From: Mycobacterium sp. MYCO198283 | GTDB lineage: Bacteria; Actinomycetota; Actinomycetes; Mycobacteriales; Mycobacteriaceae | Direction: 5' to 3' | Assembly: GCF_021213805.1 (NCBI RefSeq) | Contig: NZ_JAJQJI010000005.1 | Coordinates: 124,001-188,000, forward strand | DNA length: 64,000 nt | In this document: in pieces, positions 12,095 through 21,237 of the stretch | How positions within the stretch are numbered: position 1 is the stretch's first letter | Layout: every line of letters starts with the position of its first letter | Notes under the pieces: generated by a model | What the model was told of the DNA's origin: nothing | The model's database searches: none | Seen by the model: the letters and a program-made list of their open reading frames with translations, nothing else | Position numbers and translations under genes: made by a program

Positions 12095-13066
12095 GTGGCA
12101 TCCGCGAACGGCAACACCGGCGTCTGCGTGCTCGGACTGGGGCTGATCGGCGGGTCGATCATGCGGGCGGCCGCGGGCGCCGGACGTGAGGTGTTCGGCT
12201 ACAACCGGTCGGTCGAGGGCGTGCAGGCAGCCGCCGCCGACGGCTACGACGTCACCGTCCGCCTCGACGAGGCACTGTCGCGCGCCGCGGAGTCCGAGGC
12301 GCTGATCGTGCTCGCGGTGCCCGCGCCGGCGCTCGGGCAACTCCTCGGCTACATCAAGGACCAGGCGCCCGACTGCCCCCTCACCGACGTCACCGGCGTG
12401 AAGGCCGCGGTCGTCCGGGAGGTGGCGCAGGTCGGGCTGCTCGACCACTTCGTCGGCGGCCACCCGATGGCGGGCACCGTGCACTCGGGGTGGTCGGCGG
12501 GCGACGCCCGGTTGTTCGTCGGGGCGCCGTGGGTGGTCAGCGTCGACGACCACGTCGCGCCGGAGTGCTTCATGGCGGTGACCGCGCTGGCGCTCGATTG
12601 CGGCGCCGTCGTCGTCCCCGCGCGCTCCGACGAGCACGACGCGGCCGCGGCGGCGATTTCACACCTGCCGCACCTGGTCGCCGAGGCCGTCGCGATCGCG
12701 GCGGGCGAGGTGCCGCTGGCGTTCCCGCTGGCGGCGGGCTCGTTCCGCGACGTGACCCGGGTCGCGGCGACGGAGCCCGAGCTCGTGCGGGCGATGTGCG
12801 AGGGCAACGCCACGGAGCTGCTGCGCGGGCTCGAGCGCACGATCGAACTGCTCGCGCGCACCCGCGACACCCTGGCCGAGCGTGGGTCGGTGGCCGAGCT
12901 CGTCGACGACGGCCACGCCGCGCGCGCCCGCTACGAGAGCTTCCGCCGCCACGACATCGTCGGCATCACCGTCGGCGACGACGACTGGCGGGATCAGCTG
13001 GCGGCGGCGGGGCGGGCCGGCGGCGTCCTCAGATCCGTTCCGCCAGGCCCGGGTAATCCCGGATGA
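12095..13066 (+). CDS. tyrA: prephenate dehydrogenase
   Basis: Tyrosine biosynthesis: oxidative decarboxylation of prephenate. The N-terminal NAD-binding fold starts with [13 protein letters not shown] (GxGxxGGS), and the family motif [10 protein letters not shown] with GGHPMAGT is present. 323 residues. The GTG at 12095 is used because the nucleotide fold begins about ten residues later, as in Rv3754. Its 3' end overlaps the next, convergent gene by 38 bases, an unusually deep tail-to-tail overlap. Confidence 0.9.
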   Translation: MASANGNTGVCVLGLGLIGGSIMRAAAGAGREVFGYNRSVEGVQAAAADGYDVTVRLDEALSRAAESEALIVLAVPAPALGQLLGYIKDQAPDCPLTDVTGVKAAVVREVAQVGLLDHFVGGHPMAGTVHSGWSAGDARLFVGAPWVVSVDDHVAPECFMAVTALALDCGAVVVPARSDEHDAAAAAISHLPHLVAEAVAIAAGEVPLAFPLAAGSFRDVTRVAATEPELVRAMCEGNATELLRGLERTIELLARTRDTLAERGSVAELVDDGHAARARYESFRRHDIVGITVGDDDWRDQLAAAGRAGGVLRSVPPGPGNPG

Positions 13067-13625
13067 AGCCCTCGACGTCGACGGTCACCGTGGTGTCGGC
13101 GCCCGGCGACTGGATGGTGATGCTGCCGTCGCCGGCGCTGACGTAGGTGATGGACGCGGCCTTGACCGTCAGCTCCGGCAGCGAGACGTAGACCACCGGG
13201 ACGGTCACGGCGTCGGCGCGCCGATGGATGCCGGTGCGGCGGACGGGCAGCGCGTTGAACAGCGGGCTCAGCAGCACGTCGACGTCGAGGGCGCCGCCGT
13301 AGGCCGCGCGGGACTGTCCGCGGTGGTCCTGGATCAACCACATGCCCTCTTCGTCGCGGGCGACCGAGAGCTGTCGTTCGCGGGCCGCCAGCGTCACGCT
13401 CATCGACAGCCGCTTGGTGGCGCCGGCCTCGTCGGTCACCAGGTCATAGGAGGCGCTGAACGCCGGGTGGGCCGCCGCCTCGCCCGCGACGAGCCGGCCG
13501 TAAGCCTTGATTCGCTTGTTGGACAACGACACTCGTACCGATTCGAGGCGCGGCGCGTCATGGGCGCGCCAGGTGAGGATCGCCGGCCACACACTGTCGG
13601 TTGCATCAGATCGGGTCGCGCTCAC
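13029..13625 (-). CDS. putative glycolipid-binding domain protein
   Basis: A 198-residue protein resembling the putative glycolipid-binding family (PF06475 type): [17 protein letters not shown] at the start, a WLIQDH strand, an [18 protein letters not shown] segment and a beta-rich C-terminal half. There is no signal peptide, so it is cytosolic. The GTG start is supported by a TACGGT box 6 bases upstream. Nothing in the sequence gives the ligand. It overlaps tyrA tail to tail by 38 bases. Confidence 0.75.
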   Translation of the reverse strand: MSATRSDATDSVWPAILTWRAHDAPRLESVRVSLSNKRIKAYGRLVAGEAAAHPAFSASYDLVTDEAGATKRLSMSVTLAARERQLSVARDEEGMWLIQDHRGQSRAAYGGALDVDVLLSPLFNALPVRRTGIHRRADAVTVPVVYVSLPELTVKAASITYVSAGDGSITIQSPGADTTVTVDVEGFIRDYPGLAERI

Positions 13626-13631
13626 GCTTCT

Positions 13632-13637
13632 ACCGTA
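13632..13637 (-). promoter_or_regulatory. -10 box TACGGT
   Basis: TANNNT on the minus strand, 6 bases before the GTG at 13625; supports that start over the longer open frame. Confidence 0.5.
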
Positions 13638-13757
13638 GGCGACGGGCGACGGCGGTGTTGCGAGTCGGGCAAGTGCGCCGCCGCCCCCGGACCGTGAGTG
13701 AACGGGCACTGCAGCGGGTACTAGCTCTCGGTCCGGCCGACGACGAAGGATGAGCAC

Positions 13758-14150
13758 ATGAGCAGCGACCCGGTTCGCGATCCCGACCGCCCGATCGGCT
13801 CCACCGCACCGGCCACCCCGCCGCTGACCGAGCAGTCCTACTCCTCCGCCGGCGCCGTCGCGCCGCCGCGGTCGACGCCGCAGAGCGCCGTGCATTTCAC
13901 CCGCGCCGCCGCGCTGTGGACGGCCGTCGCGCTCGGGCTGCTGGTGTTGATCGTGCTGTTGATCTTCATCGCGCAGAACACCGAATCGGCACAGATCGCG
14001 TTCCTGGGCTGGGATTGGACCCTGCCGCTGGGCGTGGCGATCCTGGGCGCCGCGGTGCTCGGCGGCCTGGTGACCGTCGCGGCCGGCGCCGTCCGCATCT
14101 TCCAGCTGCGGCGCGCGGCGAAGAAGAACCTGCGCGGCGGCCGGGTCTAA
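13758..14150 (+). CDS. LapA-like (DUF1049) membrane protein
   Basis: A 130-residue inner-membrane protein. Residues ~1-45 are a Pro/Ser/Ala-rich cytosolic lead, then two membrane helices (~51-71 and ~92-112) joined by a short loop with the family signature IAQNTESAQIAFLGW, ending in a basic tail (RRAAKKNLRGGR). In Gram-negatives LapA helps regulate LPS assembly; the mycobacterial role is unknown. The position matches Rv3760. It converges on the following gene with a 4-base overlap. A GAAGGA stretch precedes the ATG. Confidence 0.85.
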   Translation: MSSDPVRDPDRPIGSTAPATPPLTEQSYSSAGAVAPPRSTPQSAVHFTRAAALWTAVALGLLVLIVLLIFIAQNTESAQIAFLGWDWTLPLGVAILGAAVLGGLVTVAAGAVRIFQLRRAAKKNLRGGRV

Positions 14151-15175
14151 CCGCTCGCCAGCGCCGCCAGCCCCGCCGCGATCAGCGGTGCCACCGTCTC
14201 CCCCACCCGGTCCGACCCGTCGGTGGCGCCGCTGCTGCGGCGCCGGAAGTCGATGCCGGCGGCGATGATCGCGAGCTTGAAGTACGCCAGCGACACGTAG
14301 AACGGCCAATTGGCCAGCGGGCGACCGGTGGCCCGGGAGTACCGCTCGGCCAGCTCGTCGGCCGACGGGATCAGCGGCGACGTCCACGCCGCGTCGGTGT
14401 CGATGATGAGGTCCAGCGCCGGGTCGCGGTACACGCACATCAGTGCGGCGTCGCTGAGCGGATCGCCCAGCGTGGACATCTCCCAGTCGACCACCGCACG
14501 CACCCGACCGGGGTCGGTCGCATCGAGGATCGTGTTGTCGATGCGGTAGTCGCCGTGCACGATCGACGCGCCGCTCTCGGCGGGCACCGAATCGGCGAGC
14601 GCGGCCCGCAGCCGGTGCACGTCGGCGTCGCGCTCGTCGTCGGGCAGCCGGACGTGGTCCCACTGCGAACCCCAGCGGCGGACCTGGCGCTGCAGGTAGC
14701 CCGCCGGACGCCCGAAGTCGGCCAGCCCGACCGTGGCCGGGTCGACCGCGTGCAGCGCAGCGAGCACCTCGATCAGCCCGTCGACGCAGCGGTCCACCAC
14801 GGCTTCGCCGCCCAGCGTCTGCAACTCCTCGGCCGTGCGCACGACGCGGCCCGCCACGTACTCGACCATCGCGAACGGCGCCCCGAGCGCGGAGTCGGCG
14901 CCGCCGGCGGTCACCGGCCTGGCCACCGGCACCGCGGTGTCGGCCAGCGCGGCCACCACCGTGTACTCGCGGGCCATGTCGTGCGCCGACGGCGTGAGCC
15001 CGTGCAGCGGCGGCCGGCGCAGCACCCAGGTCGAGGCGTCGTCGCGCACCAGGAACGTCAGGTTGGAGCGGCCGCCGGCGATCAGCTCGGCCCGCAGCTC
15101 ACCGCGGCGCGGCACGCCCGCGGCGCGCAGGTGCGTGTCGAGTGCCGCCAGGTCGAGGCCGTCGTGCGAGGTCAC
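14147..15175 (-). CDS. phosphotransferase family protein (APH fold, Rv3761c-like)
   Basis: A 342-residue APH-type kinase-like protein, of the group that often travels with acyl-CoA dehydrogenases and for that reason was historically mislabelled FadE36. N-lobe strand TFLVRDDASTWVLRRPP, catalytic loop IVHGDYRIDN and metal-binding VVDWEMSTLGDP are intact. It probably phosphorylates a small alcohol or CoA-linked substrate; this is inference. The start is a GTG. A second homologue lies at 24223. Confidence 0.85.
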   Translation of the reverse strand: MTSHDGLDLAALDTHLRAAGVPRRGELRAELIAGGRSNLTFLVRDDASTWVLRRPPLHGLTPSAHDMAREYTVVAALADTAVPVARPVTAGGADSALGAPFAMVEYVAGRVVRTAEELQTLGGEAVVDRCVDGLIEVLAALHAVDPATVGLADFGRPAGYLQRQVRRWGSQWDHVRLPDDERDADVHRLRAALADSVPAESGASIVHGDYRIDNTILDATDPGRVRAVVDWEMSTLGDPLSDAALMCVYRDPALDLIIDTDAAWTSPLIPSADELAERYSRATGRPLANWPFYVSLAYFKLAIIAAGIDFRRRSSGATDGSDRVGETVAPLIAAGLAALASG

Positions 15176-15217
15176 CGCCCCTGTATAACGGACGCGCCCC
15201 CGGGTGCGGCGAGCGCG

Positions 15218-15823
15218 TCAGCGACGGTTGCGGGGCAGCAGGTCCCACACGTGGTCGGTGCTGTTGACGGCCGCGACCGAGCCCTTGCCGGACCTCGAGT
15301 AGAGCAGGCGGGTGATCGACGTGTAGTCGACCGCGAACGACAGCAGCCGCGGGGTCTCCAGCAGCCGGTGCAGGATCACGTTGATGACCCCGCCGTGGCT
15401 GAACACCGCGACGGTGTCGTCGTGGCGGGCGGCGGCCACGACGTCGTCCACGGCGGCGTAGACCCGCGCCGTGAAGGCGTCCTCGTCGACGCCGCTGGGC
15501 AGCCGGCCCGCCGCGAGCCGGGCCCACTGTTCGGGCTGCTCGCTCCGGATGTGCTCGATGGGCACGTAGTGGCCGAGCCCGCGGTCGTACTCGGCGAACC
15601 GCTCGTCGACCTCGATTGCCAGGCCCCGCGCGGCGGCCACCGGCTCGGCGGTCGAGATCGCCCGCCGCTGCGGGCTGCTGACGATGCGCGCGAGCGGATA
15701 GCGCCGCAGTGCGTCGGGCAGGCGATGCGCTTGGGCCACACCGTCGTCGGCGAGTGCGGGATCCGAGCCCCGACCCGGCTCGCTGCGCAGCGGCAGCGCG
15801 TGGCGGATCAACAGCAGCTGCAT
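15218..15823 (-). CDS. histidine phosphatase superfamily protein
   Basis: A 201-residue phosphoglycerate-mutase-like phosphatase. The phosphohistidine motif LLIRHALP lies at the extreme N-terminus, SSPQRRAIST provides a phosphate-binding arginine, and FSHGGVI the second histidine. The start is set at the ATG at 15823: a TAGGGT box lies 7 bases upstream and the RH motif begins at once. An upstream in-frame GTG would add three residues. The substrate is unknown. It is divergent from a P450. Confidence 0.85.
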   Translation of the reverse strand: MQLLLIRHALPLRSEPGRGSDPALADDGVAQAHRLPDALRRYPLARIVSSPQRRAISTAEPVAAARGLAIEVDERFAEYDRGLGHYVPIEHIRSEQPEQWARLAAGRLPSGVDEDAFTARVYAAVDDVVAAARHDDTVAVFSHGGVINVILHRLLETPRLLSFAVDYTSITRLLYSRSGKGSVAAVNSTDHVWDLLPRNRR

Positions 15824-15830
15824 GGCAGCC

Positions 15831-15836
15831 ACCCTA
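15831..15836 (-). promoter_or_regulatory. -10 box TAGGGT
   Basis: TANNNT on the minus strand, 7 bases before the ATG at 15823 of the histidine phosphatase; decides between two in-frame starts. Confidence 0.5.
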
Positions 15837-15950
15837 GGAGGCGGTGCAGTTCGGCACCCTCGTGCAGGCGTTTAAGCGCATCATCTAAACCGCCCGGCCG
15901 CGCTGCGCCGCTGCCACACTGACGGCGAGACCAGTGAAAGGGCGGTTCTC

Positions 15951-17153
15951 GTGACGGTCAGCACCCACAGCGACGTGTACTTCGATCCCTATGACGTCGA
16001 CATCAACGCCGATCCGTATCCCACCTTCGCGCGGCTGCGCGAGGAGGCGCCGCTGTACTACAACGCCCAGCACGACTTCTACGCGCTCAGCCGGTACAGC
16101 GACGTCGACAACGCGCTGTGCGACCACGAGACCTTCAGCTCGGCGCGCGGCGGCATCCTCGAGATCATCAAGTCGGGCATGGAGATCCCGCCGGGGACGC
16201 TGATCTTCGAAGACCCGCCCATCCACAACATCCACCGCAAGTTGCTGTCCCGCATCTTCACGCCCCGCAAGATCGCCGCGCTGGAGCCCAAGATCCGCGA
16301 GTTCAGCGCGCGCTGCCTGGATCCGCTGGTCGGCACCGGGCGGTTCGACTTCGTCAAGGACTTCGGCGCCCAGATGCCGATGCGCGTCATCGGCATGCTG
16401 CTCGGCATCCCCGAGGAAGACCAGGAACACGTCGTCGCCCACGGCGATGCGCCGCTGCGGACCGAACGCGGCGGCAAGATGACCGACAACGCGGGCGGCC
16501 CGATGGCCACCGGCGAGGTGTTCGGCGAGTACATCGACTGGCGCGCGAAGCACCCGTCCGACGACATCATGACCGAGCTGCTGCACGCCGAGTTCGCCGA
16601 CGAGACCGGCGCCCGGCGGCAGCTGACCCGCGACGAGCTGCTGCTGTACCTGACCGTGATCGCGACGGCGGGCAGTGAGACCACGACCCGGCTCATCGGC
16701 TGGGCCGGCAAGGTGCTGGCCGAGCATCCCGACCAGCGCCGCGACCTCGTGGCCAACCGCACGCTGCTGCCGGCGTGCGTCGAGGAGCTGCTGCGCTTCG
16801 AGCCGCCCGCCCCGCACGTCAGCCGCTACGTCACCCGCGACGTCGCGTACTACGGCCAGACCGTGCCGGCGGGCAGCGCCATGATGCTGCTGATGGGCGC
16901 CGGCAATCGCGACCACCGCCGCTTCCCACCCGACGGCGACGTCTTCGACGTGCACCGTGAGCTGCGGCAACACCTGTCGTTCGGCGTCGGCACGCACTTC
17001 TGCCTCGGCAACGCGCTGGCACGGCTGGAGGCCCGCGTCGCGCTCGACGAGATCCTCGACCGCTTCCCCGAGTGGGACGTCGACCTCGCCGCCGCCGAGC
17101 TGAGCCCGACGTCGACCGTGCGCGGCTGGGAGTCGATGCCGGCGATCGTCTGA
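15951..17153 (+). CDS. cytochrome P450
   Basis: A 400-residue soluble P450. I-helix motif TAGSETTTR (the usual His/Asp position is Ser), ExxR in EELLRFEPP, heme loop FGVGTHFCLG with C351. It opens a plus-strand run with the crotonase, CoA-transferase and SDR genes, suggesting that it oxidises the starting compound of a CoA-linked degradation path. The GTG is preceded by GAAAGGG. An AT-rich patch upstream (15870-15890) has GTTTA and TAAAC in inverted order, a possible regulator site. The natural substrate is unknown. Confidence 0.9.
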   Translation: MTVSTHSDVYFDPYDVDINADPYPTFARLREEAPLYYNAQHDFYALSRYSDVDNALCDHETFSSARGGILEIIKSGMEIPPGTLIFEDPPIHNIHRKLLSRIFTPRKIAALEPKIREFSARCLDPLVGTGRFDFVKDFGAQMPMRVIGMLLGIPEEDQEHVVAHGDAPLRTERGGKMTDNAGGPMATGEVFGEYIDWRAKHPSDDIMTELLHAEFADETGARRQLTRDELLLYLTVIATAGSETTTRLIGWAGKVLAEHPDQRRDLVANRTLLPACVEELLRFEPPAPHVSRYVTRDVAYYGQTVPAGSAMMLLMGAGNRDHRRFPPDGDVFDVHRELRQHLSFGVGTHFCLGNALARLEARVALDEILDRFPEWDVDLAAAELSPTSTVRGWESMPAIV

Positions 17154-17203
17154 GCGGCGGGACGCCCACCCCAGGATCACCAGCCAGAGAACGGAGACGC
17201 ACC

Positions 17204-18175
17204 ATGCCCGAATACGACTACGTCGAACTGAAGAAGGAAGCGGCGCAGTACATCCGCTTCGAGAAGGACCGTAAGAACCGCATCGCCACCATCACCTTCG
17301 ACCGGCCCGACGCGCAGAACTCCGCCACGCTGGGCATGCGCCAGCTCTACGCCGACATCATCCACAAGTGCAACGTGGACGACGACGTCAAAGTGGTCGT
17401 GATCCGCGGCGAGGGACAGGATTTCGGCAGCGGCGGCGACCTGCCGGAGCAGCGCGGGATGATCGAGAACCCCGGGATGCCGCTGCACCACGAAGTCGCG
17501 ATCAACGACGACGACGTCAAGTACCCCGACGGGGGCTCCTACCGCTACCTGTCCACCGTCACCGACTTCTACGCCAAGGCGCCCGCCGGCAACCGCCCGC
17601 TGCAGGAGCTCCGCAAGGTGAGCATCATCGAGGCCAAGGGCTACTGCTACGGCTGGCACTTCTACCAGGCCGGTGACGCCGACCTGGTGGTGTCCTCCGA
17701 CGACGCGCTGTTCGGCCATCCGGCGTTCCGCTACGTCGGCTGGGGTCCGCGGCTGTGGTGGTGGGCCGAGACCATGGGGCTGCGCAAGTTCTCCGAGATG
17801 CTGTTCACCGGGCGGCCGTTCAGCGCCAAGGAGATGTACGACTGCGGGTTCGTCAACAGCGTGGTGCCGCGGGAAGACCTCGAGGCCGAGACCATGAAAT
17901 ACGCGATGGCGTGCTCGAAGTCGCGTCCGACCGACACCGTCGCCGTGCAGAAGACCTTCCTGGAGATCTACAAGCAGCACAAGGGCGAGTACATGGGCAG
18001 CCTGCTGACCGGCATGGTCGAGGGCATGCTGCCGATGATCACCAACGACCGCGACAACGAGGTTGACCTCACCGGCGGCACGTTCGAGAAGGGCCTCAAC
18101 AACGTGGTGAAGGACAACGACATGAACTTCCCGCCGGAATGGCGGCTGAGCCGCGGCGGGCGCGCCAAGCCCTGA
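17204..18175 (+). CDS. crotonase-fold protein without canonical catalytic glutamates
   Basis: A 323-residue enoyl-CoA hydratase/isomerase fold. The CoA-binding start IATITFDRPDAQNSAT and the first oxyanion loop GSGGDLPEQ are recognisable. In the central motif, where hydratases have GGGxEL, this protein has CYGWHFYQAGDAD; the second glutamate position (FGxPE) reads FGHPA. Both catalytic glutamates of classical hydratases are therefore replaced, so hydration is doubtful; a C-C hydrolase or other crotonase chemistry is more likely. RBS GGAG lies 7 bases before the ATG. It is 3 bases from the CoA-transferase gene, so one transcript. Confidence 0.8.
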   Translation: MPEYDYVELKKEAAQYIRFEKDRKNRIATITFDRPDAQNSATLGMRQLYADIIHKCNVDDDVKVVVIRGEGQDFGSGGDLPEQRGMIENPGMPLHHEVAINDDDVKYPDGGSYRYLSTVTDFYAKAPAGNRPLQELRKVSIIEAKGYCYGWHFYQAGDADLVVSSDDALFGHPAFRYVGWGPRLWWWAETMGLRKFSEMLFTGRPFSAKEMYDCGFVNSVVPREDLEAETMKYAMACSKSRPTDTVAVQKTFLEIYKQHKGEYMGSLLTGMVEGMLPMITNDRDNEVDLTGGTFEKGLNNVVKDNDMNFPPEWRLSRGGRAKP

Positions 18176-18178
18176 GAC

Positions 18179-20470
18179 ATGTCCGCGCTCACCGGGTTTC
18201 GCGTGGTCGAGCTCGCCGAGACCGTGGCAGGCGAATACTGCGGGAAGCTGCTCGCCGACTTCGGTGCGGACGTCGTCAAGGTGGAGCGGCCGGGCGCGGG
18301 AACCCCGACGCGGGCGCTCCATCCGGCCGCGGTCTTCGAGTTCTGCAACACCAACAAGCGTTCGGTGGCGCTCGACGTCGCCGCCGACCCCGACGCCCTG
18401 CACCGCCTGATCGCCGATGCCGACGCGGTGGTCGACGACCACCTCGGCGATTGGCTCGCCCGCGTCGGGCTGAGCGCGGCCGACGCCGCGTCGCGTCACC
18501 CGGACCTGGTGGTGTGCTCCATCACCCCCCACGGCGCGGCGGACCGGCGAACGGCGCACAGCCTCAACGTCTTTCACAGCAGCGGCTGGGGATATCACAC
18601 GCCGAGCCATGCCGATCCGGCGGTGCCGCCGCTCAAGGGGCCGGGCCGTTTCCTCGCCGACTACGAGGCCGGCCTCGACGCCGCCCTGACGGTGGCTGCG
18701 TGCCTGTTCGGGCGGCTGCACACCGGCCGCGGCGAATTCGTCGACCTGTCGGCGCAGGCAGTGCTGGTGTCCCGGGCCGATTGCATCCTCGGCCGCTTCA
18801 TCACCGGGGAGGTCGAACCGGACGGCACCCGTGAGGATTTCGACCAGCAGGGGCCGGCGTCGTTCTTCGCGAGCCGCGACGGCTTCGTCTACCTGTACCT
18901 GACGAACGGCCGCCACTGGTGCGCGCTCAAGCGGCTGCTGGGCGACCCGGCGTGGCTCGACGACTACGACGACGACTGGCTGGAGTTCGGCGTCACCCCG
19001 GACGGAGTGGCACGCTTCCGGCGCGGGTTCGCCGCATGGATGGCGCAGCGGGACAAGGCGCCGACCTCGGTGCGCGCCCAGCAGCTCGGCGTGCCGCTGG
19101 TGCCGGTCAACGGCGTCGCCGACCTGCTGGCGTCGCCGCAATACCGGCATCGCGGGTTCTTCGCCACCGTGGACCATCCCGCGCTCGGTCAGGTGGCCTA
19201 TCCCACGGTGCCGTACCGGCTGAGCGCGTCGCCTGCGCAGCTGCATTCCCTCGCACCCGAACTCGGGGCGCACACGTGCGGGTTTGCGCCGCGTCGGCGC
19301 CCGACCGTGCTCGCACCGCAGCTCAAGCCGACGCCGGCGCCACGCGGCGGGCCGCTGCAGGGCGTCCGCGTCGTCGAGCTCACCAAGGTGTGGGCCGGCC
19401 CCTATGCGGGCAAGCTGCTGGCGTTCCTCGGTGCCGAGGTCATCAAGGTCGAGAGCGCCGACCATCCCGACGAGATGCGCGCCTACGGCGGCACCGACAT
19501 CGACCACGCGCCGTATTTCCTGTCCATCAACCCGGAAATCCTCAGCGTCGACCTCGACATCAAGTCGCCCGGCGATATGGCGCGGCTGCGCGACCTGATC
19601 GCGGCCAGCGACGTCGTCGTCAACAACCTGCGGCCCGGCGCGATGGAACGGCAGGGCCTGGGCTACGAGGACCTGCGGGCGCTCAAGGACGACGTCATCT
19701 CGGTGTCGATCAAGATGTGGGGCAACGACGGTCCGCTCGGCTACCAGACCGGTTACGCGCCCTGCTTCGCCGCGCTGGCCGGCATGTCGGCGCTGGTCGG
19801 AATGCCCGGCGGACCGCCGCTCGGGGCGAGCATGCGCTACGGCGACTCCACGGTGGGCGCCGCGACCGCCTACGCCACGGTCGCCGCGCTGCTGCACCGC
19901 GAACTCACCGGCGAAGGGCAGTTCGTGGACGTCTCGGCGGTCGAGACGCTGTCCAGCATGATCGGCGACAGCCTGCTGGCCGGAGAACCGTTCGGCCCGG
20001 ACGGCAATCGGCACGCCGACCTCAGCCCGCACGGCTGCTATCCGTGCCGCGACGGCGGCTGGCTGGCGCTGGCGGTGGCGGCCGACGACGAGTGGTCGCG
20101 GGTGCGCACCGTGCTCGGACTGGCGGCCGATCCACGCTTCGCCGACGCCGCCGGGCGTCAGAAGCACGTCGACGCACTCGACGCCGCGCTGGCGCCGGTG
20201 ACGGCGGACTGGGACGCCGACGAGCTGGCCCGGCGGCTGCAGGCTGTCGGCGTGGCCGCCAACCGCAGCGCGACCGCCGCCGACGTCATCGCCGACCCGG
20301 TGCTGTGGGAGCGCGACATGTACTGCTTCGTCTCCGACCATCGCGAAGGCCAGCGCCCGGTGCTCGGTGCGCCGTGGCGGCTGCTGCGCCAGCCCGCCCG
20401 CATCGAGCGGGGAGCGCCACTGCTCGGTGAGCACGACGCGTATGTGCAGAGCCTGCTGGGGGCGCGGTGA
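18179..20470 (+). CDS. double-domain CaiB/BaiF-type CoA-transferase
   Basis: A 763-residue class III CoA-transferase made of two full-size homologous halves. The first (~1-385) begins FRVVELAETVAGEYCGKLLA; the second (~393-763) begins VRVVELTKVWAGPYAGKLLA. Each keeps an aspartate in the catalytic segment (LADYEAGL; RYGDSTVG). Class III enzymes usually work as interlocked dimers, so a fused pair could be an asymmetric transferase. It would activate a carboxylic acid as its CoA thioester. Start ATG 3 bases after the crotonase stop; the SDR gene overlaps its end by 4 bases (GTGA). Confidence 0.9.
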   Translation: MSALTGFRVVELAETVAGEYCGKLLADFGADVVKVERPGAGTPTRALHPAAVFEFCNTNKRSVALDVAADPDALHRLIADADAVVDDHLGDWLARVGLSAADAASRHPDLVVCSITPHGAADRRTAHSLNVFHSSGWGYHTPSHADPAVPPLKGPGRFLADYEAGLDAALTVAACLFGRLHTGRGEFVDLSAQAVLVSRADCILGRFITGEVEPDGTREDFDQQGPASFFASRDGFVYLYLTNGRHWCALKRLLGDPAWLDDYDDDWLEFGVTPDGVARFRRGFAAWMAQRDKAPTSVRAQQLGVPLVPVNGVADLLASPQYRHRGFFATVDHPALGQVAYPTVPYRLSASPAQLHSLAPELGAHTCGFAPRRRPTVLAPQLKPTPAPRGGPLQGVRVVELTKVWAGPYAGKLLAFLGAEVIKVESADHPDEMRAYGGTDIDHAPYFLSINPEILSVDLDIKSPGDMARLRDLIAASDVVVNNLRPGAMERQGLGYEDLRALKDDVISVSIKMWGNDGPLGYQTGYAPCFAALAGMSALVGMPGGPPLGASMRYGDSTVGAATAYATVAALLHRELTGEGQFVDVSAVETLSSMIGDSLLAGEPFGPDGNRHADLSPHGCYPCRDGGWLALAVAADDEWSRVRTVLGLAADPRFADAAGRQKHVDALDAALAPVTADWDADELARRLQAVGVAANRSATAADVIADPVLWERDMYCFVSDHREGQRPVLGAPWRLLRQPARIERGAPLLGEHDAYVQSLLGAR

Positions 20471-21231
20471 CGGGCGCACTGACGGGCACCGTCGCGCTGG
20501 TGACGGGCGCCAGCAGCGGGATCGGCGCCGCCACCGCTGCCGAGCTGGCGACACACGGCGCGGCGGTGGCGCTGCTCGCGCGGCGGGGCGCCCGGCTCGA
20601 GGAGCTGGTGTCGGCGATCCGCGACGCCGGCGGGTCGGCGCTGGCGGTGCCCGCCGACGTCACGTCGCGGGACGCGGTGCGGGACGCGATCGCCGCGGTC
20701 ATCGACGGGTTCGGGCGGCTGGACACCGTGGTGAACAACGCCGGGCAGCTCATCATGGGTCCGGCCGCCGAGGCCTCGCTCGACGACTGGGACAGGCTAC
20801 TCGAGGTGAACGTCCGCGGCGTGCTCTACGTGACGCGGGCGGCGCTGCCGCACCTGATCGACGCGGCCACGTCGTCACCGCGCGGGGTGGCAGACCTGGT
20901 GACGATCGGCTCGACGGGCGGCTGGGTTGCCCGCGGCGGCACCGCGGTCTACTCGCTGACGAAGTTCGGCGTCAACGCGTTCAGCGAAGGGCTGCGGCAG
21001 GAGCTGGTCGGCCGGCGGGTCCGGGTCGGCGTCGTCAGCCCGGGCACCGTGGACACGGAGATCAACTCGCATCTGCCGCAACGCTTCCAGGACGCGTTCG
21101 CGCGCACCACTGCCGACATGGAAAAGCTGCGGCCCGCCGACGTCGCCGACGCGGTGGGGTACATGGTCACCCGCGACCGGCGCGTGGCCGTCAACCACAT
21201 CCTGGTGCGGGCCGGCGAGCAGACCTGGTGA
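20467..21231 (+). CDS. short-chain dehydrogenase/reductase
   Basis: A 254-residue classical SDR. Cofactor motif TGASSGIG near residue 14, NNAG at ~93, catalytic Ser in TIGSTGG and YxxxK in YSLTKFG. ARRGARLEE after the second strand suggests NADP(H) preference. The GTG start overlaps the CoA-transferase stop, making it the last member of the four-gene plus-strand unit P450-crotonase-CaiB-SDR. It probably oxidises or reduces an alcohol/ketone intermediate made by the P450. Confidence 0.88.
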   Translation: MTGALTGTVALVTGASSGIGAATAAELATHGAAVALLARRGARLEELVSAIRDAGGSALAVPADVTSRDAVRDAIAAVIDGFGRLDTVVNNAGQLIMGPAAEASLDDWDRLLEVNVRGVLYVTRAALPHLIDAATSSPRGVADLVTIGSTGGWVARGGTAVYSLTKFGVNAFSEGLRQELVGRRVRVGVVSPGTVDTEINSHLPQRFQDAFARTTADMEKLRPADVADAVGYMVTRDRRVAVNHILVRAGEQTW

Positions 21232-21237
21232 CGGGGG

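Noticed and set aside
17177..20554. 1125-codon open frame on the minus strand
   Set aside because: It is antisense to the crotonase and CoA-transferase, which have recognisable domains; the long frame results from high GC and scarce stops.
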